Shown one piece after another: positions 36,101-51,100 of a DNA stretch of 64,000 bases. Both the position numbers and the translations under genes were made by a program. This stretch comes from Strongylocentrotus droebachiensis (taxonomy: Eukaryota > Echinodermata > Echinoidea > Camarodonta > Strongylocentrotidae), in the NCBI GenBank assembly GCA_035222895.1, contig JAVYIG010000895.1:62001-126000 (forward strand). Reading direction: 5' to 3'. The notes beneath the pieces are model-generated. The model was given only the letters and a program-made list of their open reading frames with translations. It searched no databases and was not told the origin of the DNA. Positions within the stretch are counted from its first letter, which is position 1; every line of letters starts with the position of its first letter.

Positions 36101-39100
36101 CAGTCAATAATCCACCTACTAATGAAAGAATATTAACTGGACATTTAATACTTTCCTAAGGATCCACCAGTGCAGATGCATTCGCTTTCAGAGCAGAGCG
36201 TTGACAAGAGGGCACTGCCTGGACCAGGTTTGTAGAATATCGTGCAAGATTTGTCTGCATACAAGTAGAAGAGTTTTGAAATGTGAAAATTTTTGGCAGA
36301 TAATGAACAAAATGATAACATGATATAATGATAACAAATATAAATGTAGAACAGAATAAATGCAAATATGTGAGACACTGTATATACTCAGTACAAAAAA
36401 GCAGGCACTCTTTATTGTTCAAATTTTTCATATAAATCGTCTATAAAAAGACAATACAAAAATATTTCAAATTAAAGAAAATTTAATCTTCCACCAACAT
36501 AACTGAAATCAGATATTGAAGTTTGATGGGCACATTTCATTAAAGTGAATCGGTAGCATTGTTAAAGGTTAATGAAAAAACTGCGTACTTTTGCATTCAA
36601 CATGCAATAAATCCTTTGAAAATGCCTCGACCACAAAGATACTTATGGTTTACTTTGAAGGCCTCACTGTGCGACACCATGTAACAGTAAATTCTCCCAA
36701 CCAATTATTGAATTTCCCTAACCGTTTTCCCATAAAAAAAGATCTTCCAACACTTAAATGTTAAAATGAGCCAATTCATTGCTTTGTGACGACTTACATT
36801 CATCTTAAATTTAATTAAATTATAATAATATAGTTGGGAGAATTAAGGAATTGATCGGATCAGTTTTTCAATTTTCTATTATTAATAATGGTCTGTTCTC
36901 ACTCAAACTTTCAGATTATCTTTAATTGTACATCTAGTATTGAAGTAAATATCTTAAGCTATGGTCACAACTCAGAGCATCGACCGACTGATAAGTATAG
37001 CCTGCTAGGTCGCCGTTGGAATTAAGGCATCGTCCAACGATTTTTTTCGGTCGCCGGTCGATTTTAGGTAAAAACTGGGCTAAATCGGGGAGCTTCTCCG
37101 GGCGGCGTCCTGGCAGTGACCGACCGATTCCCAAGCGGTCTCCCACCGGCCACCGGCTGATTAAAAGAAATTGCCCGGTGGCCGGCGGCAGGCGCGGATC
37201 CACGGGCTCAATTCTTCCGGCCCGGCTATGGCAAGCCCTTTGCGTAAAAACTAGATAAACTCTGTTTTTCTCAGATAAACTCAGTTTATCAACAGATAAA
37301 CACAGTTTATCAGAAAAACTCAGTTTATCAGTTGATAAACTCAGTTTATCAGTTGATAAACTCAGTTTATCAGTTGATAAACTCAGTTTATCAAGAAAAA
37401 CTCAGTTTATCAATAATAAACTCAGTTTATCAACAGATAAACAGAGTTTATCAGATAAACAGAGTTTATCAGTTGATAAACTCAGTTTATCAGAAAAACT
37501 CAGTTTATCAGTTGATAAACTGAGTTTATCATTGATAAACACAGTTTTTCTGATAAACTGAGTTTATCTAGTTTTTACACAATGGGCTTGCCATAGCCGG
37601 GCCGGTAGAATTGGGCCCGTGGATCCGCGCCTGGCCGGCGGTGATCGGCAGGGCACCAAAATACGCTCGGTGCCCGCCCGGGCACCGATCTAATCGAACG
37701 TTCGCCGTCGAGCGATCTGGGTCAAAAATCGAAGCTGCTAGGGTCAAAGGCTGCCGACCGATTTTGAACTCGCCGCCCAGTGACCGACTGATCTCCCAGC
37801 GAGGACCGCTTATTCAGCGGCTGGCTGGGTCGTTGCGAAATTTTTGGGACCCCCCCCCAACAAAAAATATTTCCTCTTACCCGCCCTCCCCCCCCCTTCC
37901 CTCCCCCCCCCCCCCCCCGCTTATTCAGCGGCTGGCTGAGTCGTTGCGAAATTTTCGGCTTGATTTTCAAATTTAACCCCCCCCCCCTTCGAAAAAAAAT
38001 CCTGCGTACGCGCCTGGGTACAACAGATGCAACATGCACAATCTGTGACACTGCTTACATTGTAGAAACATTATTCTACCATAAAAGCAAGATCTCTCAT
38101 TTTCCACATATTTAATACATTTCAATTTTTTTATCTACAGTGCGTCCCAGAAAAAACGAAACCGAGAAGTATCGATGTTTTATCATAACTTAATCACAAC
38201 CATAATTAATGAATGATACATATTTGGAAAGCTTAGAGTCTCCTCCTTCAGTTGATGCTACTCAGATGATGCATATTTTACGCATGATTGATTAAAAGCA
38301 ATTTGAAGGAAGGAAACCAAAAAGACATTTGGCGGGCGGTATCTGAATTTCGAAGAAAAATTCACATTTCTAGAAAGTTGAGTTTCTGCCCTTTCATATG
38401 ACACCTCAACCAGGAAAAATGAGCTAGGAATAACAAAGTTCTGTTTGTTTAAAGTAGCCCTTACATTTTCATAATTTTAACAAACGAATTCGTTTTCACT
38501 GGGTGCCTGCCGTAGCAAAAAGCAGATTTAACAAAAGACTTAACTCCGTTTCGTTGACAATCAGCCATGCATGAAGACTCTCGTCTACGGCTGATTGTCA
38601 ACGAAACGGAGTTAAGTCTTTTGTTAATTTCGTTTATTGATACGGCAGGCAGCCAGTGAAAACGAATTCGTTTAATAAAATTATGGAAATGCAAGCACTA
38701 CTTTAAACAAACAGAACTTTGTCATTCCTCGCTCATTTTTCCTGATTGAGGTGTCATATGAAAGGGCAGAAACTCAACTTTCTAGAAATGTAAGTTTTTC
38801 TTCGAAATTCAGATACCGCCCGCCAAATGTCTTTTTGGTTTCCTTCCTTCAAATGGCTTTTAATCACTCATGCGTAAAATATGCATCATCTGAGTAGCAT
38901 CACATGAAAGAGGAGACTCTAAGCTTTCCAAATATGTATCATTCATTAATTATAGTTGTGATTAAGTTATGATAGAACATCGATACTTCTCGGTTTCGTT
39001 TTTTCTGGGACGCACTGTATATTTACATTCCTGTTTAAATTTTGTAACAATTTCTTATTTTCTCCTTCAAAATTATACTCTACAATCTACAATAATCAGT

Positions 39101-42100
39101 TTCATAACTTCTGTCGTATTCCAATTTATTGTTGGACCTGCAATAACACTGAATATGTCAATTCCTTTAATGTTTTTATTTTGTCTCATTTTATATGCAC
39201 ATATTGCCACTACTATCTTAAAAGTAATGCCGATCAAGGGCCACCCTGGAGAACTCCTCTTTCAATAATAAACTTTTTTGAAATCACATGACCAATGGCG
39301 TCAGTATAAAAGTCTTTATCCAGGTGATAAAAGGTTCTTTAAAATTAAAATACGTAACACATGACATAGGAAAAAATGGGGTACACTCCAAAAAAAAATC
39401 CAAAAACAATAATCTCTGAACTTTTGGATGTCTTTGATTAATCAATCACACCTTGTACTAGCAGTATGTTTGCTGCGGATCTTTTCTTTATGAAACCTTT
39501 TTGATCAGTTGAAATGATCCGTGATAAAACACGGTGAAGTCTTTTAAAAAGAACTCTTCCCGCAATTTTATCATCAGTATTAAATAACGAAATAGGTCTC
39601 CAATTGTCTTGATAACCCCTATTCCCCTCAAATAACAATGTAATTAGACCTTGCTTTTGGTGAGATCTATTAATTTCCTGTAAAACCTTTTCGTCATCCT
39701 TTATAATTTTTCCATTCACATATAAACTTTCTAATTCTATTTTCTGCCCAATGCGCTTTTTCAACTGTACAAATATTTGCTTGTCCTCTCACCCTTTTTT
39801 GATCCGTTCTTTCAAACGCCCCTTTCATACATTTATGAAATTTTAAAGAGTTCCAAATCATGATGGCTTAACTCTTGGATATCAGGTTATGTATTTTCCT
39901 TCATCGATTCTAGTACTAGTTCGGTAAATGGGTTGGATACTCCAATTTGTGTGTAATGCACTTTTGCTAGAATCGTTGATGAGAGCAGGGAATGGGTGGT
40001 GCATCCGGGTTACGTAAGAAATCTTCCCCGTCTGATCGGGCATACCTGACGGCTAGCAAGGGATGCTCGATCGTGGCAATGCAGAGGGGACATTTGTTTA
40101 CGAGAAGGTGTTTCTAGCCGTGGTTTAACCCTTCTCTGGCTATACCATTGGATTTCACATATTGCGATTTTATGGTTTATGTATGGGGTGTAGGTTACAT
40201 TTAATCACATGATTTATCATTTCCAGCTTAGATTCCAGCACTAGTTCTGTAATTGGGTTGGATTCTCGAATGTGTGTAATGTAATTCTAATTATTGGCGT
40301 GAAATCATGTACCGCCATGGTAAAATGATACATGCAGAAATGACAGAATCCAATGTTAGATAAAAGCCACAAAAATGCATAATTTGAACGGTTTGTCGTT
40401 TCCTCCAATTTAAAAGCATCTTGTATTTTTTTTAATAAGTAGTCATAACTCTCCCGTAATTTTTAATAAAAGTACGTATTATATCAATTTTTGGGTCTGT
40501 TAATTAAAATTGCGACACCCTTCGAATGATTGGCACTAATGTCCTTTGGCAAGGCATTAATCTTCATTTGCCACCATCGACCCCGGTGAGGTAAATGGGT
40601 ACTTGGTAGGAATTAATTCCTTAAAACGCTGGAGCGCTGTAATGACAGCTAGGCTAAAGCCGGTGTAATAATTAATGCGCCTCGGAATATAATTTTTAGA
40701 TAGACGGCGCTATAGAAATGCCTATAATTATTTATTATTATTTTTTTATTAAACATGTACATTTCTAGGTCGTGAGACCAAAAAGTTTCTTGCAAAAAAA
40801 TATTGCAGTTATGATGTTTTGGCCACAACAAATATCTTGTTTCCTTTTGAACTCTTCACGAAGACATCTAGCGTTCAAAGATATGATATTCGAAAATGGA
40901 TATATACTATTGAATTAAATATATACATCCTACGTGTTCATATTTTAATATCCAGTAACAAACATGATTTTCAATTTTGTTTATAAAAAAAGTCCTTTTA
41001 TAACTTACCATGTAAAACATATGACTAGAGCATCCTATTTCCATATCCGATATTAAATCAGCTAGCTAAATTGTTTTTTTTTGTAGGAAAAGTTTTTAGT
41101 TTCCTTTTCTTCAACCTGGCTTCCCACTTTCCGGGTAAGAGTCGATTGCATGCGTTTTAGGCGAGACATCTGATTCGGAGTACTCGCTATCGCTGTCGCT
41201 TTTGTCGCTCTGACTGCTCTGCTGGGTGCGCTCATTCATTGCTTGCTTCCCAGGTGATGCAACTTTTTTTAATTCGCGATTATTTTGAAATTTGCCTCAA
41301 CAGGTGTTGAGTCTGTCGCGCCTGTGTTGTCGAAAGTAGAGCTCGCAATATGCAATATATGCTACGAATCAGGGAGGTGATAGAGAAGTATAAAAAACTC
41401 TTGTAATTTATCCAAACGCATACGCGAATTCTAAAGCGTAACAATGTGATGTGTAACATTCCACTTGGCTTTTGGGTGCCATGCTCCGAGCCGCTCTTCC
41501 ACTGCGGCACCAGTTTCACATTTGTTAAATTACCGGCAAAATTTCAGTGTAAATTACAAACTTTATATGGGGATTTTATTGGGAAAAGTGCATCAAACAA
41601 TTTTTTATATTTAGTACTCCGCCCTTCCTATAATTTGTGTGCCAGAGTTGGTCAAAGAAAAATTAGATCCTGACACAAACTCAAATTTTGTAAAGGAGTG
41701 GAGATCATACGCTGGGGTTGTTGCTCCTCTCAATTCCAATCCACCACTAATCAAAAGAATTGCCTCTTCCTGTGATTGACAAATAAATCCTCTATGTCCT
41801 ATATTCCCATATCTGTTTTAAGTACTTGTGAAGCTATGGCACTTGCTATTCGACAAAACGGTTTTATTAAAGGTATCCCAGGAGAAGGAAATGAATTGAA
41901 ATTTCTTTGTTAGCAGACGATTCCACATGTTTTGCTGATCGCTGAAATAATGAACTCTTTAGAATAATTATTTGATAAGATTGAAACATATATAAGTAAA
42001 TCAAAAGCAATATGGATTGGCTCCTAAAAGCCAATGTTTCTCAATTATTCAAATTTATGGATGCTTCCTTTCCGGGTGTTTGTGGTGTTGAAGCATTTCA

Positions 42101-45100
42101 TTCAGCTGCTATTTTCGTTTGTACTCCAATTGCCAGAATGCAAATTGAATACGTAAGTTGGTGCTATTCAGGGATGAAGATTTCTCATAAATGAAATAGA
42201 TTTTTCAACCACTACATTTTTAGTAATTTGAAATAAATGGGTTAAAATTGTTACCCTATCATATATTTTTCACCAAACGTAATTTTTACATTCTCGCGGC
42301 TATGATTTCCCCCTTTGAAAAGTAAAGGATTTGTTATTGAAATAAAATGTCTTTCCAATGAAAGCTTGGTGCATGATACATAAACATTTCCGCCTGGTAC
42401 GTCACATTTTCAAGAAAATGGCTGCGCCCATGTCATGCCAAAAGGCATGACGTGATGCCAAGAAATCTTCATTTATATATCTCTTGTACACGTTCGTAAG
42501 ATTTATTGTACATCAAAAGGCAGGAATTCATCTCGTTTTTCAGATTACCTATACGCTTATTCTTTGAGGTTAATTCTCCTATAAGATACCAGAGATTTTT
42601 TAAGACAGTTAAATACAACGTTTCAAAAGTTCATTTAAAGTGATGGCAATGATAGGGTCAAAAGACAATTCATGGGTATTGATTTTCCTTTCGGTGGTTC
42701 ACGAATGACTACCCAAGATATAGCGTTTGATGAAATCGGAACCAAATTTATTAAAACTAAACAAACATTCCAAAATATGCTAACAGCGTCCTGTTGAAAT
42801 CAAATCTTTCTGAAAAGCTAGTGGCATGTTGGAATGAACTTCATGACCCTGACTGGCCAGGTCAATTGGGACAAAATTCACGTGAATATATTAAATGCTC
42901 CGTTAGTACACGTCTTAGTTAGTTCCATTTTAAGTTATTTAATAAAGCAACAACTTTAAATTACTTTTTTTTGTGGAGGGGGGGGGGGGGGGGGAGGTAT
43001 ACAATTCAGACAATAGACTCTCCTGATTGTTCCTATTGTAAAACTGCCCCCTGAAATCTACATAAACTGATCGCCATGTTGTAATACCTATTTAAGGAGA
43101 GACTATAGGTTATTAAGCACAAAATAATAAAGTCATATTTGTTTCGCTATTCGAAAAAATGTTTAGTTATGACCAAGATAAATCCCGAACATATTTTTGT
43201 CTTCTCCTTAAATACTATATTTGTATATGCAAATTTCAAAACAAATCCCTGATTTTCAAGGTTTTAAAGATGATGTCTCTTAAGATCTTAAAGACTGCAT
43301 GGCGAAAAAGAATAATAAACATGCAACTCATTTTCTTAAATGGATGTTTTAAATATAATTTCTTCTTTGGCTGCCTACATACCTGCTATATTGATCTCTT
43401 ATTAATTTGTTACGATTAATGTTTTGATATCACTTTGTCTTATTTTTAATGAATCCTTTTACTCTTAATTATTAATGACTCTCCAATTATTTGTATATAT
43501 TTTGATTCTGTTTATATTCAATAAAACATTTAAATTAAAAATAATTAATGTTTTTCAACCAATATAAAATCATCATTTATTTGTGAATTTCGAGAAAATT
43601 TAAGAAAGTATTAAAAAAGAATTACCTGGGTCATAATAGTCGTACAAATGAACAGCAGCTGCTTGCACATTTCCTACAACCACGTATGATTTGGCCGAAA
43701 AAGTAAAGCACAGATCTTCATTATCCGGAATCTAGGAAACACATATTACAAAGAAACAAAATGCTGAAAAGATGTCACTAAATATCATGCAAGATTTGGC
43801 AGAAAAGTAAAACATCTGATCTTTTTCATTCAAAATTCTAAGAGACAGATTTTGAAAGAAAAAAAGTGATGAAACTATTGAAAAATGTTTCGACATTTCA
43901 GGCAAAGTTTGGCTGGAAACTGACTACAAAGATGTTCACCATTATGAATTCAAAAGACAAATATTACAAAGAAATAATATACAGTTTTACACAACTGAAA
44001 AGACAGAATGCGGCATGTGTTTACCTGATTTAAATAAAAGATGACAGAGCGTGAGCTGGCTTCATACGAAGAAATTAATTCGCAGCCATTCACCATCTGA
44101 AAAAAGTTGTTCATATCAATAGTGCATTAAAACTCACATAGAAATATGGTAGCATAAAACCAAAAAGTCATGAAACGTGTTAAATGTACCACATTCTCAT
44201 TTTTCTTCTTATATACAGTGCGTGCCAGAAAAAAACGAAACCGAGAAGTTTCGATGTTTAATCATAACTTAATCACAACTATAATTAATAAATGACACAT
44301 ATTTGTAAAGCTTAGATCCTCCTCTACTGATGCTACTCATATGATGCATATTTCACGCATGAGTGATTAAAAGCAATTTGAAGGAAGGAAACCAAAAAGT
44401 CATTTGGCTGGCGGTATCTGAATTTCAAAGAGAAAACCACATTTCCAGAAAGTGTATTTACTGCCCTTTCATACATGACACCTCAATCAGGAAAAATGAG
44501 CCAGGAATAACAAAGTTCTGTTTGTTTAAAGTAATGCTTGCATTTCCATAATTTTATTAAACAAAATCGTTTTACTGGCTGCCTGCCATAGCAACAAACA
44601 GAGTTGACAAAAGACTTAAGCTATGGTCACATCACCTAAAAAGTAGCCTGCTCGGCGGCCGGGCGGCGGGTTCTAAGCCGATTTCGCCCAGGCATCGAGC
44701 GGCGGCCGCCCGGACACCGCTTGTTTTTTGGGCATCGCTCGGTGGCTGCTGAAGTTTAAGCGGAGTTAAAATTCGGGCGGCGCCTGCTCACTTTCACTCG
44801 CCGCCCAAAGTTTGCTCGGTGCCCGGGCAATCGCCGCCCGGTCGCCGTTGGGAGTTCAGTCGGTCACTGGGCGGCGAGTTCAAAATCGGTCAGCAACCTT
44901 TGACCTAGCGGCTTAGATTTTTGACCTAAATTGCTCGACGGCGAACGCTCGATAAGGTCGGTGTCCGAGCGGTGAACGCCTGGGCACCGAGCGTATTTTG
45001 GTGTCCTGCCGATCACCAACCGGCTGCCGGGCAATTTCCTTAAAATTATCCGGTGGCCGGTGGGAGACCGCTTGGGTATCGATGGGTCATCGGTCGGTCA

Positions 45101-48100
45101 CTGCCGGGACAGCGCCCGGAGAAGCTTTCCGATTTCGCCCAGTTTTGACCTAAAGTTGACCGGTGACCGACAGGAAATCGACAGGGCACCGCTTAGGCAT
45201 CGCTGGGGCTCTACAGCCTGCTCGACTTCTCAGAAGAAAAAAAAAATCGTTGGGCGATGCCTAAATTCCAGCGGCGACCGAGCAGGCTACTAATCGGTCG
45301 GTCGCTGCTCTGATTTGTGACCGTAGCTTTAACTCCATTTCGTTGACGATCAGCCATGCGTCAAATCTTTCGTCTTCTTTGTGCATGGGTGATCGTCAAC
45401 AAAATTCATCAATATTACCCCAAAAAGTACATGTAGTTGCCGTAGGGGGAGATTTAGGCTATCATAAAATCACAATTTGATGCTTAGTGCTTTCAACAGA
45501 TTTGGATGGTAGAATCGGAACTGTCATTTTTAAATCACTAACATTATCAACTTCGGATGAGGCATCGTGGTAAAGTGATTCATTCACTTGACTCGATCTC
45601 CATCCTTCGATTGACAGTACGAATCTCTGCCTTGCTCTAACATCGATTCACATTGGTAGTGAGCACATTTTATTTTTTTTTGCCCTCAAAAATTTGAGAA
45701 TTTGCACCCCCCCCCCCCTTGAGTGCCAGGGGGGGGGGGGACATCTCCCAAAAAAGGTAAAAATTAACGTGTTTTTACACGTTTTTTTTCCCAGGGGGGG
45801 GGACCCCTGGATCCGCCACTGGCTGGGGTAATAGTGATATCAGGCCCCTCAAAAAGAACAGCATTGAAGCAGATGAGGCTTCCCGGGGTAAACAAAATTA
45901 TCGTCAGCATCATTATCATTCTTATTATCGCTATCATTATTTGTTATACTTTTTTATATACTAGTAAAGGACTTTAAGCCTTACCTCTTCGAGCCCTTCT
46001 ATTTCTTGTTCTGTTTGTTCAACAGCATTAAATCCAGAGTACAATCTTACATCAAGAATGCTCATATGGGTTGTTCCATCACCATTGTAGCTACATGCAC
46101 AAACAAATCAATTAAGATAATAATAATGGTCATTATTTTGAGTTTTAGACAATGCTTGCATATATAAAAATGGGGCTAACATAAACAGCTAGGTGTAGCT
46201 CTCAGGTGAACAATAGGTTTTTTGTTGTCCTTTAAATGTAGATAAATTTGAGCGTATGAGAGCGCGGCGTTACCATTAATGAAACGCAGATAACATGTGG
46301 GTTCAATTAAATCATGATTTACAGCAAAGCTGCTTGGCTAAACCACTTGCTGTGTGACTTCCTCTTTTGAAAAGAGCACCGCGCAGACTGTCCTATCAAA
46401 GGAGGCTTCTATGCCCATTTGTTGAGAACCTTGAGGTAGCAGGTGCTACAGAACCAGCTATCCTTGAGAGGCATCCTCCTGTCCCCAAACTTCCCAGGAA
46501 GCCCTGGGTTCAGCTGTACCGTCTACGATGAGGCGCATCCACCTTCAGCAAATATGGAGCTCTGGGGTCTTGATAGCCTTTAAACAAGGCCACATATCTG
46601 ATAGACGCCGAGTGACTAAAAAGAGACTAATCGCGAAAACCCGAGTGAAAGACAGAGCGAGTAGCGCAGCCAAGTAGCCTTTAGTAATCTGTATTGGATT
46701 TCTTATGTTAACTTTTGTTTCCGAATGGAAAAATAAAAAAATAAAAAATACAGTTGTTTTTCCTGACATGAATTAAAAACATTTTCATTACATAGATTTT
46801 ACAATTGATGAAAACAAAAATTAAATCAGTTGTAACATAAAACAAATAAACCTGTCCAACCAAACACACTACTACCCCCCCCCCCTCCCCACCATGCGAC
46901 ACACACACACACCACCCGACCACACTACCACCACACACTGTTCCTAGCCCCCTCAGAATACCCCAAATTGGAGCGACAGACAAACAGAAACAATCTATTT
47001 AAACCATTAAAAAAAATCATTTCAACGATGCTACAATAGCCACAATAGCCCAGTGTTAAAAGTTCATGAAAACTTTACTTGTTCCCACTTCTGTAAATGT
47101 AAGGCCAATTTATCTGCCCTCCTTGCAATATTCTTTTCTTCTTCCCTAAATTCCAACAGTTCTTTTTGAAACTCCCCCCAAGACAATATTACGGACTTTC
47201 CCCTGCATATTTATATCCAATATTCCATTGCAAAAATAATTGTATTTATAAACATCTTTATTCGTGGGGAATTACCGGACAACCCTAAATGAACATCTAT
47301 CCAGTCGAAAGACCTTAATTCCCTTAGCTCAAACTTATCAATAACATTTTGCCATAATCTTTGAACATGTACACACACACACGCATACACACACACACAA
47401 ATGACGTCAGCATATAGTATCCATCACACACACACACACGTACACACACACACAGTAAACTCTACGTAGTATATTGCGAACATATGAGCTAAGAATGACG
47501 TACGGGCTAAGACCACTGACCTCTACATGGAATGAAAACGAGTTGGACTGGTTCATTTCATATACAGGGAAAGTCCAATTATCTCACTTATGATTGTTAG
47601 CATAAGTCATCAAATGCTTCCTGTTTTATTGTAATTTTGCATGTAAAATAGATTTGGATGTGATATTTTGTATCTATCATTGATATGTTCATCTCATAAG
47701 CAAAACTTATTTATGTATTTTACCTTTTCTTACATGTTTTGATAATGAACGAATCACGAACGAAGCCAACTGGGAGATGGCCGTTCTGATTGGTCAATAA
47801 ATCCAAAGAAATTAATAATTCATGCAGAGCAGCAAAAACTAGATTGCAAAAGGCCTCGCGGCTACCGCCATGCACTTGATCGCGCGTTCAACCCGGGTCT
47901 CTAGATTCATCTCAGCCACTGATTGGGGAGGAAAATAGCCAGAGTCACGAGGCCTTGTAAAAGGCTAGGGTCTTGGAGACTCCGACCTGTGTCCATATGG
48001 TCGATACGAAGAATACGAAGATTGTAGATTCTCGAAAATCTAACCTTATATCTATTTCTCTGTAATATTTCTTTTCCATGTCTACTATAGCTCTTTGCAT

Positions 48101-51100
48101 ACATAGACATACATTACATGAATACTGTTATTCATTATAGGGAATTTAATTTTGCTGCGCGGGTTTTTGAGAGACGGTCTACTGCGTAAGTAGGAAACAG
48201 GCTTTCATAGTAAATGAATGTCTGTTCAGAGACCTACATGTATGTATTTTGATTATTACAAAATTGATTGGCTATAAAATAATTTACCTAGGTTAGTATA
48301 TAATTATAAAAGACTCTGTTCTTGCCGAGGTCCCTGCAATCTTATCATTACCCAACTACCATAGTTACATGCTCAAGCATTCAATGAATTTCTTCCTGCT
48401 TGGTACCCTTTACTTCACCTGGGTGGAGAGTGGAAGATTTAGATTAATATCTTGCCAAAGGACACAATGAAAAACATATAGACTGGTTTCTACCATCCTG
48501 GAAGTTTCCAAAATTTGTATCTCTCATATCAAGACTGGAAAGTTTACAGTGCTCCCGTAGGCCAAACGTCGTTGCCCCTTGACACAAAGGTTTGTAATCA
48601 ATTGCAAATTCGTAACAATGATTCTGATTGGATAAATAGTCAACCTATTCAACAATATGTGCATGCAACAATGATCTTGATTGGCCATTGCCATTTTGCA
48701 ACATTTATGTTACAGAGCCAAGGAAAAGCACCTTTCATAATCGTTTTAGACTGTCTACCATGGTAAGTCATTTAAAGTATTTACCTTGTGCAGACTGTTA
48801 TCCTCAGCCCCTTTACATTCTGACTCCTGAGTGCATTTGAATCGATTTCTACAGCACTGATGTTAAGATGGAAGGGACAGGTGTCAATATCAGATTGTTC
48901 TGTGTTGTAACGCAGCTCCACCTTGGGGGAAAAATTGAAACAATTTGAGTATCACACCTCAACCCTTACCTTGCCACTATTAGGCGTGATGACTCAGTGG
49001 TAGAGTAGTGGTCTTGTATTAAAACCAGCAGGTTGGTGCGCTAGATTAAGTTCCCTTTACTATTAAAGGCATTAACCCTCAATACCAAGTCCCTTGGAGA
49101 AAACTTAGAGATGTCGGTCCCCTGGTCGCTTCTTACAAACATACATGTACGTATGTTTTCTTGGCAATCAGGTAAACAAATATAAAAAAACTGCATTTAC
49201 AAACAGTTATCAACACTTGCTTTCATTTTCCAGTTTTAATCTAGTGTTTGATTGTCAAATTGAGAATAAATAAGTTCTACTAGTACCGTAGATACCATAC
49301 TTTGTTTCGTTTTGTTTACAGGAACGGAACATGTACATTTATTTAGTAGTTCCTGATTCAAACATAAGTATTATAATTACAATTTTAAATACCTGAGTTT
49401 GTCAAGTAACAATTGATGATTAATGCAATCAAAAGCTTTTGAAATATCCAAGTACCGGCCAATAACATAATATTTTTTTAATAAAGAACATTCATCACCT
49501 GAACTAATAATTCAGTTCTTGAAAGCCTAGTTGAATGACACATTCTAAATCCATATTGTAAACTAGATGGAATGTTGGTTTTCCTACAAATAATATCAAT
49601 ACTTGAACAGCTATTATTATATTCGCAATAGTATTCCCGTTCTTACAGGCTTATGTTTAACAAAGAACTCAAGATATAGTCTTGACCTACATATGCTTTG
49701 GCAATTCCAGTTCCTCTACAACCAATTGTTAAGCTGCGTCCAATTGACTGTGACACCTGTCAAAGAAGAAAAAATAAAAAAGAATGCACTTAGTTTTCAG
49801 TTTAACATGTAGGTAAAATTCTTAGCAAACTTTGGTATTCCGAGGTAGCATTTGGTCAAGAATTTTACCCTTAAAATTTAAGACAACTTCCTACCTGATT
49901 ATTTTGAAGCTCAACTTTGTAGGGCTTCAATATTACACCATATCACAGACACTGAACACATAGCGCCATGCATCTCAGATTTGTAAAACTGAAAACATTG
50001 TTAAACAATGCCTTTAATACTTGAATTATGTCAGTATTTTATGTAGCATTTAGCTGGGCTAAGTAGAATAGCTCAAGTCTTATTCAGATCACAACTTAGT
50101 ATTTTACTTGCCCAAAGAGACTCTATCTGATAGATGTGTGCGCAACTTATGACTGTTTATGAAAACCACATACATGCCGATCAAATAATTGTCTTAATTA
50201 AGACAATTATTTGATCGGCAGGTATGTGCTTCTTCGTAGAAATACGATAAAAAATCACCAAGATGATTCACAAAAGTACAAAATCGACGTGCAGTAATGA
50301 AGACCGAGGTCCAATCAACAATTTATGTCCAAAATATAATCGAATAACCTCCGATTGCGGAGATTTCGATGGATTCTGTGCGACGAAATCCTAGTGTTTC
50401 GCACTAAGAAACATTTCGGAATGATAATGATCTGTGCATGCGCGGGCGGGTTCTCATATATTCTCGAACGAGTATTATGAAGTAAAATATTGGAAACACT
50501 GCACGCTTTCTTATGAAAATAAGTATGCAAGTCTCAATATAAAATGAATCACATGTGACAATGTTTGACAAATAATTTGATTAGTATCAATGAGTAAGTT
50601 GTATAGAATACGATATTTGTGTGAGTTACAATGGAACATCTTATATATGGACAATTTTCTTTATCTGGCCCTTATGAATATTATAACCAAAAGTTTGATT
50701 GAAATTTCTGAATGAAAGGCCGGGACACAAGTTTGGTACATCTAGCCTTGTTTAGATATACCATGGTAAACCTGATAGGACCTTTGTTGCGTGCAGCTCC
50801 CATTTATTTACAGGTTTAGATAAAGACGCTTTTTACGGCGGTTTACAGCATCATAAAAACGTTAGAGTTTCAGTGAATACAAAAATACTTACATCAACTT
50901 CTTCTTGTACTTTGGCATTGTCATTTCCAATGTGATGTCTCTTAAGAGGGATTTGCTCAGTTGCCAAATCACAATCCATATCGATGGTATTGAACTCTGG
51001 ACGCTCGGCATACTTGGCAAGTGCCTGTAGTGCTACTACGGTATCCTTCATACCGTCAAGGTACATGGATAATAATAAGAGGTCAAATAAAACATGTTAT

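Larger units (their letters stand above)
36953..37800. mobile_element. TTAA-type GC-rich element (copy 1), interrupted by a hAT element
   Basis: Left end TTAAGCTATGGTCACAA matches the element at 44616-45332. The interior is rich in CGGTCGCCGGTCG and GGGCACCGA motifs shared with that copy in opposite orientation. A hAT element is inserted at 37189-37633, and the right side runs into a second GC-rich element near 37800. Confidence 0.7.

Noticed and set aside
36934-37258. Overlapping ORFs on both strands with Pro/Arg-rich peptides
   Set aside because: They lie in the GC-rich TTAA element and mirror each other; no domain pattern.
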